Below, in pieces: positions 7,516 through 15,843 of a stretch of DNA of 64,000 nt (positions are counted from its first letter, which is position 1; each line of letters starts with the position of its first letter). The notes under the pieces were generated by a model. That model saw only the letters and a program-made list of their open reading frames with translations. It was not told the origin of the DNA and did not search any database. Both the position numbers and the translations under genes were made by a program. The stretch spans positions 1,302,001 to 1,366,000 of the forward strand of contig NZ_RCCV01000001.1 in the NCBI RefSeq assembly GCF_003664255.1. Direction: 5' to 3'. This DNA comes from Micromonospora sp. M71_S20 (GTDB lineage Bacteria > Actinomycetota > Actinomycetes > Mycobacteriales > Micromonosporaceae).

Positions 7516-8448
7516 GTGTACGTCGTGTCGGTGATCAACTACAAGGGCGGGGTCGGCAAGACCACCGTCACCGCCAACCTCGGTGCCGAGCTGGCCAACC
7601 GCGGGATGAAGGTGCTGCTCATCGACCTCGATCCGCAGGCCAGCCTCACCTTCGGCTTCTACGACCCGGACGACTGGCGGGACCGGCTGCGCGACGGCCG
7701 GACGGTGAAGCGCTGGTACGACGGCCTGCGCGGGGACACCCCCGCGACGACGCTGGGCGAGCTGGTCGTCTCCCCCGGCCCGGCGAACGCGCGACTCAGC
7801 GGCACGGGCCGGCTCGACCTGATCGCGTCCCACCTCCAGCTCGTCGACATCGACCTGGCGCTGGCCCGGGCCGTGGCCGACGGCGACGAGTACGACGCCG
7901 AGCTGTTCCGGGTGCGCGGCTCCCTGGCCGAGGGGCTGCACGACGACGCGCTCGGCGGCTACGACATGGTGCTGATCGACTGCCCGCCGAACTTCAACGT
8001 GGTCACCCAGTCGGCCATCATCGCCAGCGACCACCTGCTCATCCCGGCGAAGGCCGACTACCTGTCCACGTTGGGCATCGACTACCTGCACGGCAACGTC
8101 CGGGAGCTGGTCGACCAGTACAACGCCGACGCCCGCCGGTTCGCCACCACCCGCCGGCACCACAAGGTCGCCCCCGACGTCGCCGGCGTGGTGTTCACGA
8201 TGATCCAGCTCATGGCGCAGCGGCCGATCGCCGCACACCAGGGCTACATGGACCAGGTGCGGGCGCTCGGCCTGCCGGTCTTCCCCACCCCCCTGCGGGA
8301 GAACGTCACCGCGTTCGCCACGAACACCCCGCGCGGCGTGCCCGTGGTGCTCCGCGACCGGATCGCCACCCCGGCGGTCCGCGACGAGCTGCGTCAGCTC
8401 GCCACCGAGTTCCTCGACCACCTCCAGCCCGAGCGGGTCGGGGCGTGA
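7516..8448 (+). CDS. ParA-family P-loop ATPase
   Basis: A 310-aa ATPase with a deviant Walker A box (KGGVGKTT) close to the N terminus, the DLDPQAS motif, and Walker B in MVLIDCPPNFN, all standard for ParA/Soj/MinD proteins. GTG 7516 is chosen over GTG 7510 because the ribosome-binding sequence GGGGAGG ends exactly at 7510, leaving a normal spacer only for 7516. The next gene overlaps by four bases (GTGA) and encodes a SAP-like protein. There is no ParB gene or recognisable parS cluster nearby. A solo chromosomal positioning ATPase is therefore more likely than plasmid partition, with the neighbour as its probable partner. Confidence 0.88.
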   Translation: MYVVSVINYKGGVGKTTVTANLGAELANRGMKVLLIDLDPQASLTFGFYDPDDWRDRLRDGRTVKRWYDGLRGDTPATTLGELVVSPGPANARLSGTGRLDLIASHLQLVDIDLALARAVADGDEYDAELFRVRGSLAEGLHDDALGGYDMVLIDCPPNFNVVTQSAIIASDHLLIPAKADYLSTLGIDYLHGNVRELVDQYNADARRFATTRRHHKVAPDVAGVVFTMIQLMAQRPIAAHQGYMDQVRALGLPVFPTPLRENVTAFATNTPRGVPVVLRDRIATPAVRDELRQLATEFLDHLQPERVGA

Positions 8449-8972
8449 CCGACCCGACCCGCGACGTCGCCGACCTGGTGACCGCGCTGCTCCGAGGGCT
8501 GAACGCCGCCGACCTCGCCGCCCTGGCGGAGGGGCGGGCCCGGCTCGCGGTGGTGCCGGTCGACCCGGCCCCACCCGACCCACCGGCCGACCGGACCACC
8601 TCCGCCGGGCGCCCGGCCACCGCACCCGCCGACCGGCTCGCCCCCGTCGGGCGCCCGGCCACCGCACCCGCCGACCTGGTCCTCCCGGCCACCGCACCCG
8701 CCGGCCGGGGCGTCGTCCCCGCGCGCCCGGCAGCCCGGCGGGCGGCGCCCGCGCCGGACCCGGTGGCGGCCCGGGCCGCGCTGGCGACCATGTCCCGGCG
8801 CGACGACGGTACGGCGTACCTCTCCGGCTGGACCGCCCGCGACCTGCGGGTGCTCGCCGCGAGCCTGGAGCTGCGCGGCGTCGCCGGGCTGCGGAAGGCG
8901 GACCTGGTCGCCCGCATCGTCGACCGCACCATCGGCTTCCGCCTCGCCTCCGCCGCCATCCGCCGGCTCTGA
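8445..8972 (+). CDS. SAP-like domain protein coupled to ParA
   Basis: A 175-aa protein whose GTG start overlaps the ParA stop codon. The N-terminal helix (DVADLVTALLRGLNAADLAAL) is followed by a Pro/Ala linker containing near-identical repeats of (S/V)GRPATAPAD. The C-terminal ~50 residues (YLSGWTARDLRVLAASLELR, then RKADLVARIVD) match the two-helix pattern of SAP or Rho-N-like nucleic-acid-binding domains. A DNA-binding partner that would give the ParA ATPase its cargo is a reasonable inference from the coupling. No close named family is recognised. Confidence 0.72.
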   Translation: MTDPTRDVADLVTALLRGLNAADLAALAEGRARLAVVPVDPAPPDPPADRTTSAGRPATAPADRLAPVGRPATAPADLVLPATAPAGRGVVPARPAARRAAPAPDPVAARAALATMSRRDDGTAYLSGWTARDLRVLAASLELRGVAGLRKADLVARIVDRTIGFRLASAAIRRL

Positions 8973-9098
8973 TGCCGGAGCAGAGCGGACGCCCGTCCCG
9001 GCGAGGAGGCTCGCCTCGGTGCCGACGAGCGCCGGCGTCCTCGGCACCCGCAGGGTCCCGGCCCGGCTCCGCCGCGATGGCCGGGCACCGGAGACGGC

Positions 9099-9127
9099 GA
9101 TGGCCGGGCCTGCCCGGCCCGGCCATC
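9099..9127. terminator. hairpin between convergent genes
   Basis: GATGGCCGGGC at 9099-9109 pairs perfectly with GCCCGGCCATC at 9117-9127 around a 7-base loop. It lies between the ends of the SAP-like gene and the xylanase gene. It has no T-run, as usual in high-GC actinobacteria. Confidence 0.6.
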
Positions 9128-9135
9128 CCGGTGGG

Positions 9136-11127
9136 TCAGCCGGTCGTGCAGGCCAGCCCGTCGAGGGTGAAGCCGACCGGGCGGCTGTTGCTCGTGGACC
9201 AGCTGCCGAGGAAGCCGAACTCGACCGTCCCGCCGGCGGGCAGGGCGGAGTTCCAGGACGTGGGGGTGATCGTCACGTCCGGGCCGTTTTGCCGGACCGT
9301 GCCGTTCCAGAGCTGGCTGATCAGCTGCCCGTCCGGGAACCGCCAGCGCACCGTCCAGCCGTCGCGCGCCCGCACCCCGGTGTTGGTGACCTTGAGGCTC
9401 GCCTGGAAGCCGCCCGGCCACTGGTTGGTGACGGTGTACGCCGCCCGGCAGGAGTCCGTCCCCGCGGTCGGCGTGACCGTCGGGGAAACCGTCGGGCTGG
9501 CCGTCGGGGAGACGGTCGGCGTCGGGGTCGGGTTGATCCGGGTCGGGTCGACGATCCCCCAGTACGCCGACTTGGCCTGGAGTTCCGTGTCGAACAGCAG
9601 CGGCGCGTCCTTGCGGGCCACCGGGAAGGTGTCCAGCCAGGTGTCGTCGTCCGCCAGCCCCCACAGGGTCACCGAGGTCAGCTCGTCGGCGTAGCGGCGG
9701 TACAGGGCGAACAGGTCCCGGTACCGGTACGCCTGGGTCAGCAGCCGGTCGGCCGGCGGGGTGGGGAAGGACTCGCCGTTGTCGACGTAGATGCTGACGT
9801 CCATCTCGGTGACCTGCTGCTCCACGCCGAGCGGGATGAACGCCCGGAGCATCGCCTCGGTCTCGGCGATCGACGGCCACTGGACGTTGACGTGCATCTG
9901 GTGCCCGACGCCGTCGATCGGCACCCCTTCGGCGCGCAGTCGACTCACCAGGTCACGCAGCTTGTCGCGCTTGGCCGGCACGTTGGTGTTGTAGTCGTTG
10001 ATGTAGAGCTCGGCCGTCGGCGCGACCTCCCGGGCCACCCGGAACGCGGTCCGCAGGTAGTCCAGCCCGCTGATCTCGTACCAGCGGCTGCGCCGCAGCC
10101 CGTCGGACTGGTTCTCGTCGATCACCTCGTTGGCGACGTCCCACACCCCGATCGCGTCGCCGTAGCGGCCGACGACCGCGCGGATGTGCGCCTCCAGCCG
10201 GGACAGCAGCAGGGCCTTGTCCGCCGGGTCCGAGGTCAGCGGGGTGCCGTCGGTGTCGGTGAAGACCCAGGCCGGGGTCTGCTGGTGCCAGACGAGCGTG
10301 TGTCCGCGTACCGCCAGGCCGTTGTCGGTGGCGAAACCGACCTGCGTGTCGGCGTCGGCCCACCGGAAGGCGCCCTCGGTCGGCTGGGTGGCGTCCCACT
10401 TGAGCGCGTTGCCGGGGGTCACCGTGTCGAAGTGCCGGCGCAGCAGGACCGCCTGGTCGCCGATGATCTGCCGGTTGCCGATCGCCGCCCCGATCGGAAA
10501 GTCGGCGGCCAGCACCTCGCGCAGGGCCGGGATGTCGGTCTGCACCGGCCTGGTCGGCTGGTACGCCATGGTGAAGTCGTCGATGTGCAGGTCGGCGGTG
10601 CCGCTGGCGGTCTCCACGTACGCCGACAGCCCGTCCACGTCGTGCGCGAGCACGTACGTGCCGCTGAGGCGGACCCAGGCGTCGGCGGTGACCGCGGTGT
10701 CACCCACCACCTGGTCGTAGGCGGAGGTGCCGCCGGAGTCGCGTTGCACGCTGAGCCGGACCTGGCCGGGCGACTGGCCGGCGGCGAGCCGCACCCACAC
10801 CGTCAGCGTGTAGCGGGTTCCCTTGACCATCTCGTCGAGCAGGTCGAGGGCGGGGCCCTGCCAGCTCGCGGTACGGCCGGAGGCGAGCAGGCTGTGGGTA
10901 CCGCCGTGGGCGACGGCGGTGCTGACCGCGACGGTCTCACCGGCCCGGGACCGGAAGCCCTGGGTGGTGCCGTCCTCGAAGGTGGCGTCGAGCACCAGGA
11001 CGGGGTCGGCGGCGCGGGCGGGCGGGGTGGTCAGCGGAACGGCGGCGGCCACGGCGACGGTGGCGAGGCAAGCCAGGGCCAACAGCCCCGGCAGGAGGCG
11101 GTGACGGCGCGTCCATGCAGCGCGCAT
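9136..11127 (-). CDS. secreted GH10 endo-1,4-beta-xylanase with CBM4/9-like and CBM2 modules
   Basis: A 663-aa secreted xylan-degrading enzyme. A signal peptide (residues 1-~38, ending PPARA) is followed by a CBM4/9-like jelly-roll domain, then the GH10 barrel. The acid/base Glu334 is in WDVANEVI and the nucleophile Glu441 in TEMDVSI. A Thr/Pro linker (PTPTPTVSPTAS) leads to a C-terminal CBM2 (starting CRAAYTVTNQW and ending DGLACTTG, with the two terminal Cys). ATG 11127 has a good ribosome-binding site (GGAAGGACACCGCT); an upstream in-frame start would add about 64 residues and bury the signal peptide. It hydrolyses internal beta-1,4-xylosidic bonds outside the cell. Confidence 0.95.
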   Translation of the reverse strand: MRAAWTRRHRLLPGLLALACLATVAVAAAVPLTTPPARAADPVLVLDATFEDGTTQGFRSRAGETVAVSTAVAHGGTHSLLASGRTASWQGPALDLLDEMVKGTRYTLTVWVRLAAGQSPGQVRLSVQRDSGGTSAYDQVVGDTAVTADAWVRLSGTYVLAHDVDGLSAYVETASGTADLHIDDFTMAYQPTRPVQTDIPALREVLAADFPIGAAIGNRQIIGDQAVLLRRHFDTVTPGNALKWDATQPTEGAFRWADADTQVGFATDNGLAVRGHTLVWHQQTPAWVFTDTDGTPLTSDPADKALLLSRLEAHIRAVVGRYGDAIGVWDVANEVIDENQSDGLRRSRWYEISGLDYLRTAFRVAREVAPTAELYINDYNTNVPAKRDKLRDLVSRLRAEGVPIDGVGHQMHVNVQWPSIAETEAMLRAFIPLGVEQQVTEMDVSIYVDNGESFPTPPADRLLTQAYRYRDLFALYRRYADELTSVTLWGLADDDTWLDTFPVARKDAPLLFDTELQAKSAYWGIVDPTRINPTPTPTVSPTASPTVSPTVTPTAGTDSCRAAYTVTNQWPGGFQASLKVTNTGVRARDGWTVRWRFPDGQLISQLWNGTVRQNGPDVTITPTSWNSALPAGGTVEFGFLGSWSTSNSRPVGFTLDGLACTTG

Positions 11128-11197
11128 AGCGGTGTCCTTCCGGTACGGATGGATGCGCGCGGACCGCTGGGCGAGGTTCTCGCGGAGACGGTCGCAC

Positions 11198-11227
11198 GCC
11201 GGTCGACCGGCATGAGCCCGCATGCCG
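11198..11227. promoter_or_regulatory. palindrome pair upstream of xylanase
   Basis: GCCGGTCGACCGGC (11198-11211) is a perfect 14-base palindrome. It is followed at once by an inverted repeat GGCATG...CATGCC ending at 11227. The pair lies about 70-100 bases before the xylanase start and may be an operator, for example for a LacI-type sugar regulator; the typical TGGGAGCGCTCCCA box is absent. Confidence 0.35.
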
Positions 11228-11414
11228 GTGGTCGGTGGTCCCGCTCCGCTCGCGGCACCCGTGGCGGGCGCCGCTGTCGAGCACTGATGGTACGGATCAC
11301 GGACGCGTCGCTCCAGCACGGCGTCGTGGGCGGCCCGTCCCGCCCCGGCGTCGATGGCCGCGAGCGACGCGACCGACCCCTAGGCTGACCCGTACCGCGG
11401 GTCGAGGAGGTCGG

Positions 11415-11954
11415 GTGGACAGGTGGGTCGCGCTGCTGCGCGGGGTCAACGTCGGCGGCGCGAAGGTCGCCATGGCCGACCTGCGCCGGCTGGTCACCGG
11501 CCTCGGCCACGACGACGTGAGGACGTACCTGCAGAGCGGGAACGTGGTCTTCGGGAGCACGGTGCGCGACGCCGACGCGCTGGCGCGGGGCATCGAGCGG
11601 GCCATCGCCGACGAACTGGGGCTGACGGTGCCGGTGCTGGTGCGCAGCGGCCGGGAACTCGCGGCGGTGGCCGGCGGCAACCCGTACGCCGACCGGGAGG
11701 ACGACCCGACGCGGCTGCTGGTGGTCTTCCTCGCGACCGCGCCCGGCCGGTCCGCCGTGGACGCCCTGGCCGTGCCCGGCGGCGAGAACCTGGCGTTCAC
11801 GGTCGCCGGTCGCGAGGTCTACCTGCACTATCCCGACGGCGGCTACGGCCGGTCGAAGTTCACCAACAACCACCTGGAGAAGAAGCTCGGCGTGGTGGCG
11901 ACCACCCGCAACTGGCGCTCGGTGCGGGCCCTCGCCGAGATGTCGACGAGCTGA
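11415..11954 (+). CDS. DUF1697 family protein
   Basis: A 179-aa protein beginning WVALLRGVNVGGAKVAMADL and containing YLQSGNVVF, both hallmarks of the DUF1697 family. GTG 11415 follows GAGGAGG with a 4-base spacer, which fixes the start. The C-terminal KKLGVVATTRNWRSV segment is also family-typical. The biochemical role is unknown. It is monocistronic and ends in a strong hairpin shared with the convergent MBL gene. Confidence 0.88.
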   Translation: MDRWVALLRGVNVGGAKVAMADLRRLVTGLGHDDVRTYLQSGNVVFGSTVRDADALARGIERAIADELGLTVPVLVRSGRELAAVAGGNPYADREDDPTRLLVVFLATAPGRSAVDALAVPGGENLAFTVAGREVYLHYPDGGYGRSKFTNNHLEKKLGVVATTRNWRSVRALAEMSTS

Positions 11955-11997
11955 GCCCCCGGCGTCCGGTCCCGCCTCGGCAGCGGACCGGAACGCG

Positions 11998-12033
11998 ACG
12001 ACGGGCCGCGGGCTTCTGCCCGCGGCCCGTCGT
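11998..12033. terminator. strong bidirectional hairpin terminator
   Basis: ACGACGGGCCGCGGGC at 11998-12013 pairs perfectly with 12018-12033 around a TTCT loop (16-bp stem). It serves the convergent DUF1697 and MBL-hydrolase genes. Confidence 0.85.
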
Positions 12034-12041
12034 GCCGTCGC

Positions 12042-13016
12042 TCAGAAGTGGTACGCGGTGTGGTACTCGGGCACGATGACCCGGCTGCGCGGGGAGACCC
12101 GGCGGACGGCGGCGAGGAGCGCGTCCAGCCGCTCCCGGTCCGTCGGCGCGACGGGCACGGGGTTGCGCAGCTCGGTCTCGAAGTTGTCGAAGTGCACCGG
12201 CACCACGATCTTCGGCCGGTCCAGCGCGTCGAGCAGCCGCTCGGCGTAGTCGGCGGTGGCGGTGCTGCTCGGCAGCGCCACCATGGCCACGTCGGGGGCC
12301 AGCCCGGTCAGGTTCCGCTGGTCGAAGTCGCTGGCGCCCATGAAGAAGACCGACGGGCCGCCGGCCACCCGCAGCTGGTAGGCGAGGGTGTCGCCCTCGG
12401 GCAGGTCGGCGATGGTCCCCGGCTTCGCCGGCGGGCTGACCCGGACGCCGGGGAAGGCCATCGAGTACGACCTGTTGCGGCTGTGCAGGGAGCCGACCAC
12501 CTCCACGGTGTAGGCGCCGAAGTCCAGCACCTCCCCGCCCCGCACCGGGCTGAGCTGCCCCGACGGCAGCCCGTACGCCAGCCCGAGGTGGTAGGCGGTC
12601 AGCGTGCCGACGACCCGGGCGCCGGTGCGGCCGGCGATGTGCGGCACGTCCATGTAGTGGTCCCAGTGGGTGTGCGTGACGAGCACCGTCTCGGCCCGGT
12701 CCACCAGGGAGTCCACGACGTCGGTGCGGACCTCCAGCTTCTTGGCCTGGTCGAAGGCGCCCCTGAACAGCCCCGTGTCGATCCGGCTGAGGAAGGGGTC
12801 GACCAGGACGGTCCGGTCGCCGACGTCGACGCGCCAGGCCGACGTACCCCACCAGCGGAAGCTGACCGGGCCGCTGCTGCGGCCGGCCGGGGCGGCGGCG
12901 ACCGGCGCGGCGTGCGCCGGCGCGGTGAGTGCGGTGCCGGCGAGCCCGCCGGTGGTGACCAGCGCGGTGCTGGCGGCGGCGTCGCGCAGGAAGCGGCGGC
13001 GGTCGAGGTTGGGCAT
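12042..13016 (-). CDS. Tat-exported MBL-fold metallohydrolase (UlaG/YhfI-like)
   Basis: A 324-aa protein with a twin-arginine signal (DRRRFLRDAA followed by a hydrophobic stretch and an Ala-rich cleavage region). The mature part has the metallo-beta-lactamase fold: WWGTSAWRVD and VLVDPFLSR in the opening strands, the metal-binding THTHWDHYMD motif (HxHxDH), and a late VPVHFDNFE histidine. Tat export suits a cofactor-loaded, folded enzyme. ATG 13016 gives a compact signal peptide; in-frame codons further upstream would displace it. Similar proteins hydrolyse phosphoesters, lactones or N-acyl phosphatidylethanolamine; the substrate here is unknown. Confidence 0.88.
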   Translation of the reverse strand: MPNLDRRRFLRDAAASTALVTTGGLAGTALTAPAHAAPVAAAPAGRSSGPVSFRWWGTSAWRVDVGDRTVLVDPFLSRIDTGLFRGAFDQAKKLEVRTDVVDSLVDRAETVLVTHTHWDHYMDVPHIAGRTGARVVGTLTAYHLGLAYGLPSGQLSPVRGGEVLDFGAYTVEVVGSLHSRNRSYSMAFPGVRVSPPAKPGTIADLPEGDTLAYQLRVAGGPSVFFMGASDFDQRNLTGLAPDVAMVALPSSTATADYAERLLDALDRPKIVVPVHFDNFETELRNPVPVAPTDRERLDALLAAVRRVSPRSRVIVPEYHTAYHF

Positions 13017-13170
13017 GCGGAACTCTCCCCGTCGTGGTGCTGATCGGTCGGCACCGAGCCAATCAGCACGACCCCCGTCAGGTCCAAGATCCATGCCCGA
13101 CACGGTCGATATCCCGGCGCATATCGGACCAGCTCAGCGGGGCTGTCGACGCCGCGCGCGGCCGGAAGAC

Positions 13171-14124
13171 TCAGCCGGCGCGCAGCACCTCGACGGCGGC
13201 TCGGGCGGCCTGGCCCATCGCCAGGTCCACGTCGATGCGGCGGGTGGCGAGCTGCGTGGCGCGGACGAAGACGGCGATGGCGTACCGCCCGCCGTCGGGG
13301 TACTCGGCCACGCCGGCCTCCAGGTGCAGACCCGGCAGGCTGCCGGTCTTGCCGGCCACCCGCACGCCGGGCGGGAAGCCGGCGGCCAGCCGGGTCCAGA
13401 AGATTTGCCGGGCCATCCAGCCCCGGACCATCGCGCACGCCTCGGGCGGGCCGGCCTCGTCGCGCCAGATCAGGCCGAGCAGCCGGGTGATCTCCCGGGC
13501 GGTGCTCGACGTGGTGTGCGCGGGGTCGAACATCCGCATCGCGCGGACCCGCTCGGGCGGCAGGGTGGGGAAGATCCGGGCGAAGTCCGCCTCGGTACGC
13601 GCGCCGACGTCGGCGAGCATCGTCTCGACCAGGTGCCGGGGGCCGCCGACGATCCGGGTCCGCGGCAGCCCCAGCTCGGCGGCGAGCATCGGCAGCACGT
13701 CCGCCCCGACCCGGCGCAGCAGCAGGTCGGCGGCGGTGTTGTCGCTGACCGACATGGCGAAGTAGGCCAGGTCCCGCAGCGACACCTCGGCGTCGTCGGC
13801 GCAGCCGGCGATCCCCCATCCGCCGAGCCGGTCGTCGGCGGTGACGAGGACCCGTTCCCGGGGATCGAGCTGGCCGGCGACGACCTGCCGGGCGAACTCC
13901 AGCACCAGCAGCACCTTGAAGATCGAGGCGATCACCACCTGCTCGTCCGCCCGTACCGCCACCTCCCGCCAGCCTGATTCCAATCCGCCCGGCCCCGCGC
14001 CGTCGGGCCGCCCGGCTCCCGCGCCCTCGGGCCCGCCGTCGTCGACCGCGTCGAGGTCGACCACGTGCAGGCAGCCGGTGACCCCGATCCGTTCGAAGAT
14101 CTCGCCGATGTGCTCCGTCGCCAC
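13171..14124 (-). CDS. class A beta-lactamase-like serine hydrolase
   Basis: A 317-aa protein with class A landmarks: SIFK (SxxK) after VVIAS, SDN in SVSDNTAAD, and KTG in VAGKTGSLPG. There is no obvious signal peptide at the chosen GTG (14124), so it may be cytoplasmic or the start may be wrong; the frame stays open upstream but runs into the divergent LysR gene. A low-complexity Gly/Pro/Ala insertion sits before the SxxK motif. The gene diverges from a LysR regulator, the classic arrangement for AmpR-like control of a beta-lactamase, which suggests but does not prove co-regulation. Confidence 0.82.
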   Translation of the reverse strand: MATEHIGEIFERIGVTGCLHVVDLDAVDDGGPEGAGAGRPDGAGPGGLESGWREVAVRADEQVVIASIFKVLLVLEFARQVVAGQLDPRERVLVTADDRLGGWGIAGCADDAEVSLRDLAYFAMSVSDNTAADLLLRRVGADVLPMLAAELGLPRTRIVGGPRHLVETMLADVGARTEADFARIFPTLPPERVRAMRMFDPAHTTSSTAREITRLLGLIWRDEAGPPEACAMVRGWMARQIFWTRLAAGFPPGVRVAGKTGSLPGLHLEAGVAEYPDGGRYAIAVFVRATQLATRRIDVDLAMGQAARAAVEVLRAG

Positions 14125-14182
14125 CTGGGCACGGTAGCCGCCGCCCCCGGCCGGCGTCGGGGCACTGGCGTAGGGTCCGGCC

Positions 14183-15139
14183 GTGGACCTGCTCCGGCAC
14201 CTGCGGCACTTCGTGGTGGTCGCCGACGAGCTGCACTTCGGGCGGGCCGCCGAGCTGCTCGGCATGGCCCAGCCGCCGCTGAGCCAGTCGGTGCAACGCC
14301 TGGAGCGGGAGCTGGCGGTCGAGTTGTTCGACCGCTCCCGGCGGCAGGTGCGGCTGACCGCCGCCGGCCAGTTGCTCCTCGGCGAGGCCGAGGAACTGCT
14401 CGCCGGGGAGGGTCGGCTGCGCAACCTGATGCGGCAGGTGCGCGACGGGGTGTCGGGAGTGCTCCGGGCGGGGGTGCCGCCGGAGACCCCCGCGGTCACC
14501 CTGCGCGAGCTGCTCGACCGGCTGGCCGGGCGCGCCCCCGGGCTCGACGTGGACCTGCACGAGCTGACCAGCGGCGAGCAGGAGCGGATGCTCGGCGAGG
14601 GACGGCTGGACGTCGGCCTGCTCCACCACCCCGTCACCGACGACGGGCTGCGCCTCGGCGCCGCCGTCGACGTACCGCTGGGGGTGCTGCTGCCGCGCGC
14701 CTCGGCGCTGGCCCGGGCCCGGGAGGTCGAGCTGGCGGCGCTGGCCGGACTGGACCTGGTGACCGCGCCCCGGGCCACCGCGCCCGGCTGGCACGACCAC
14801 CTGCTGGAGGTCTGCCGCCGGCACGGGTTCACGCCGGGGCGGGTCCGCCCGGCGCGGAACCCGGAGTTCCTCTTCGGGTTGGTGCTGGCGGGCGGCGGCG
14901 TCGCCGTCGAGCCGGCGGCGACGGCGCGCCGGGAGCCCCGGATCGCCTGGCGGCCGATCGCCGGGTCGCCGCTGGTCCGGCGCACCTCGGCGGCGTGGCC
15001 GCGCCGGGCCGCGCACCCGGCCGCGCCGATGTTCGGGCAGCTCGCGGCGGAGGTGCTCGCCGACGGCTCGGCGCCCCCGGCACCGCCGCCCGGGCCGGCG
15101 CCTCGCCCCTGGCCGGTGCTCTTCGACGAGCCGGCCTGA
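14183..15139 (+). CDS. LysR-family transcriptional regulator
   Basis: A 318-aa LysR regulator. The N-terminal winged HTH reads LLRHLRHFVVVADELHFGRA, then AQPPLSQSVQRLERELAVELF. A periplasmic-binding-protein-like effector domain fills the rest. It faces the class-A-like hydrolase gene across a 58-base gap, so the operator is probably shared. The C-terminal ~40 residues are Pro/Ala-rich and look disordered. Confidence 0.93.
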   Translation: MDLLRHLRHFVVVADELHFGRAAELLGMAQPPLSQSVQRLERELAVELFDRSRRQVRLTAAGQLLLGEAEELLAGEGRLRNLMRQVRDGVSGVLRAGVPPETPAVTLRELLDRLAGRAPGLDVDLHELTSGEQERMLGEGRLDVGLLHHPVTDDGLRLGAAVDVPLGVLLPRASALARAREVELAALAGLDLVTAPRATAPGWHDHLLEVCRRHGFTPGRVRPARNPEFLFGLVLAGGGVAVEPAATARREPRIAWRPIAGSPLVRRTSAAWPRRAAHPAAPMFGQLAAEVLADGSAPPAPPPGPAPRPWPVLFDEPA

Positions 15140-15212
15140 GCCGGGGAGCACCGGTGGGAAGGCGGTCAGGGGTACGCCACGGCCCGGCCCCCGGGGATGA
15201 GCCGGGCTCCGG

Positions 15213-15713
15213 TCAGGCCGCCAGGTCGAGGCGCCAGTCGTTGGCGCGCATGAGGCGACCGGGCGGGTATTCGAACTCGGTCTCGCCGAGCAGGGTGAAG
15301 CCGGCCTTGCGGCAGACCGCGTTCGACGGCGCGTTGTCGACCGACGGGTAGGCGTGCGCCCAGCGATGGTTGCGCCGGGCGCGCACGACGGCCACCGCGG
15401 CCCGGACGGCGGCGGTGGCCAGCCCCCTGCCCTGGTGCCCCGGCAGCACGGCCCAGCCCAGCTCGTAGACCCGCTGGTCGTGCCACTCGCGTTCCCAGTA
15501 GCCGACGCTGCCCACCCTGCTGCCGTCGGGCAGCACGACGGAGTACATGCACCCCTGCCCGGTGCCGCCGAACCGCACGTAGCGCTCGTGCCGGGCGACG
15601 ACCTGCGCGTCGGTCTCCGGGCCGCCCGTGTGCTCCCGGATCTCGGGCGCGTTGAGCCGCCGCAGCAGGTCGAGGTCGTCCCCGCACCACGGCTCGATCC
15701 GCACGTCGGTCAT
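15213..15713 (-). CDS. GNAT-family N-acetyltransferase (RimJ/RimL type)
   Basis: A 166-aa acetyltransferase. The acetyl-CoA-binding motif A appears as LPGHQGRGLATAAV, and the later SNAVCRKAGF is the usual motif B segment. RimJ/RimL-like members acetylate protein N termini or small amines; the substrate is unknown. ATG 15713 is the only start that leaves a normal N terminus (MTDVRIEPW). Confidence 0.88.
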   Translation of the reverse strand: MTDVRIEPWCGDDLDLLRRLNAPEIREHTGGPETDAQVVARHERYVRFGGTGQGCMYSVVLPDGSRVGSVGYWEREWHDQRVYELGWAVLPGHQGRGLATAAVRAAVAVVRARRNHRWAHAYPSVDNAPSNAVCRKAGFTLLGETEFEYPPGRLMRANDWRLDLAA

Positions 15714-15761
15714 GAGCCACCCCTTCCTCCGACGCCCATGGAAGCACCCGCCGCCGACATC

Positions 15762-15792
15762 GCGCCCCGCCAGTTCCGATCTGGCGGGGCGC
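15762..15792. other. perfect 12-bp hairpin between divergent genes
   Basis: GCGCCCCGCCAG (15762-15773) and CTGGCGGGGCGC (15781-15792) form a perfect stem with a TTCCGAT loop. The neighbouring genes diverge, so it is not a terminator of either; an operator or a 5'-UTR structure of the FMN reductase gene is possible. Confidence 0.5.
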
Positions 15793-15843
15793 TGGCCGCC
15801 GTCTCGCGCCTGACGGGTGGAACCGGAGCCGGGAGGGGGAGCC

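Noticed and set aside
7516..8972. Plasmid partition locus
   Set aside because: There is no ParB, parS, replication or mobilisation gene nearby, and the flanks look chromosomal.
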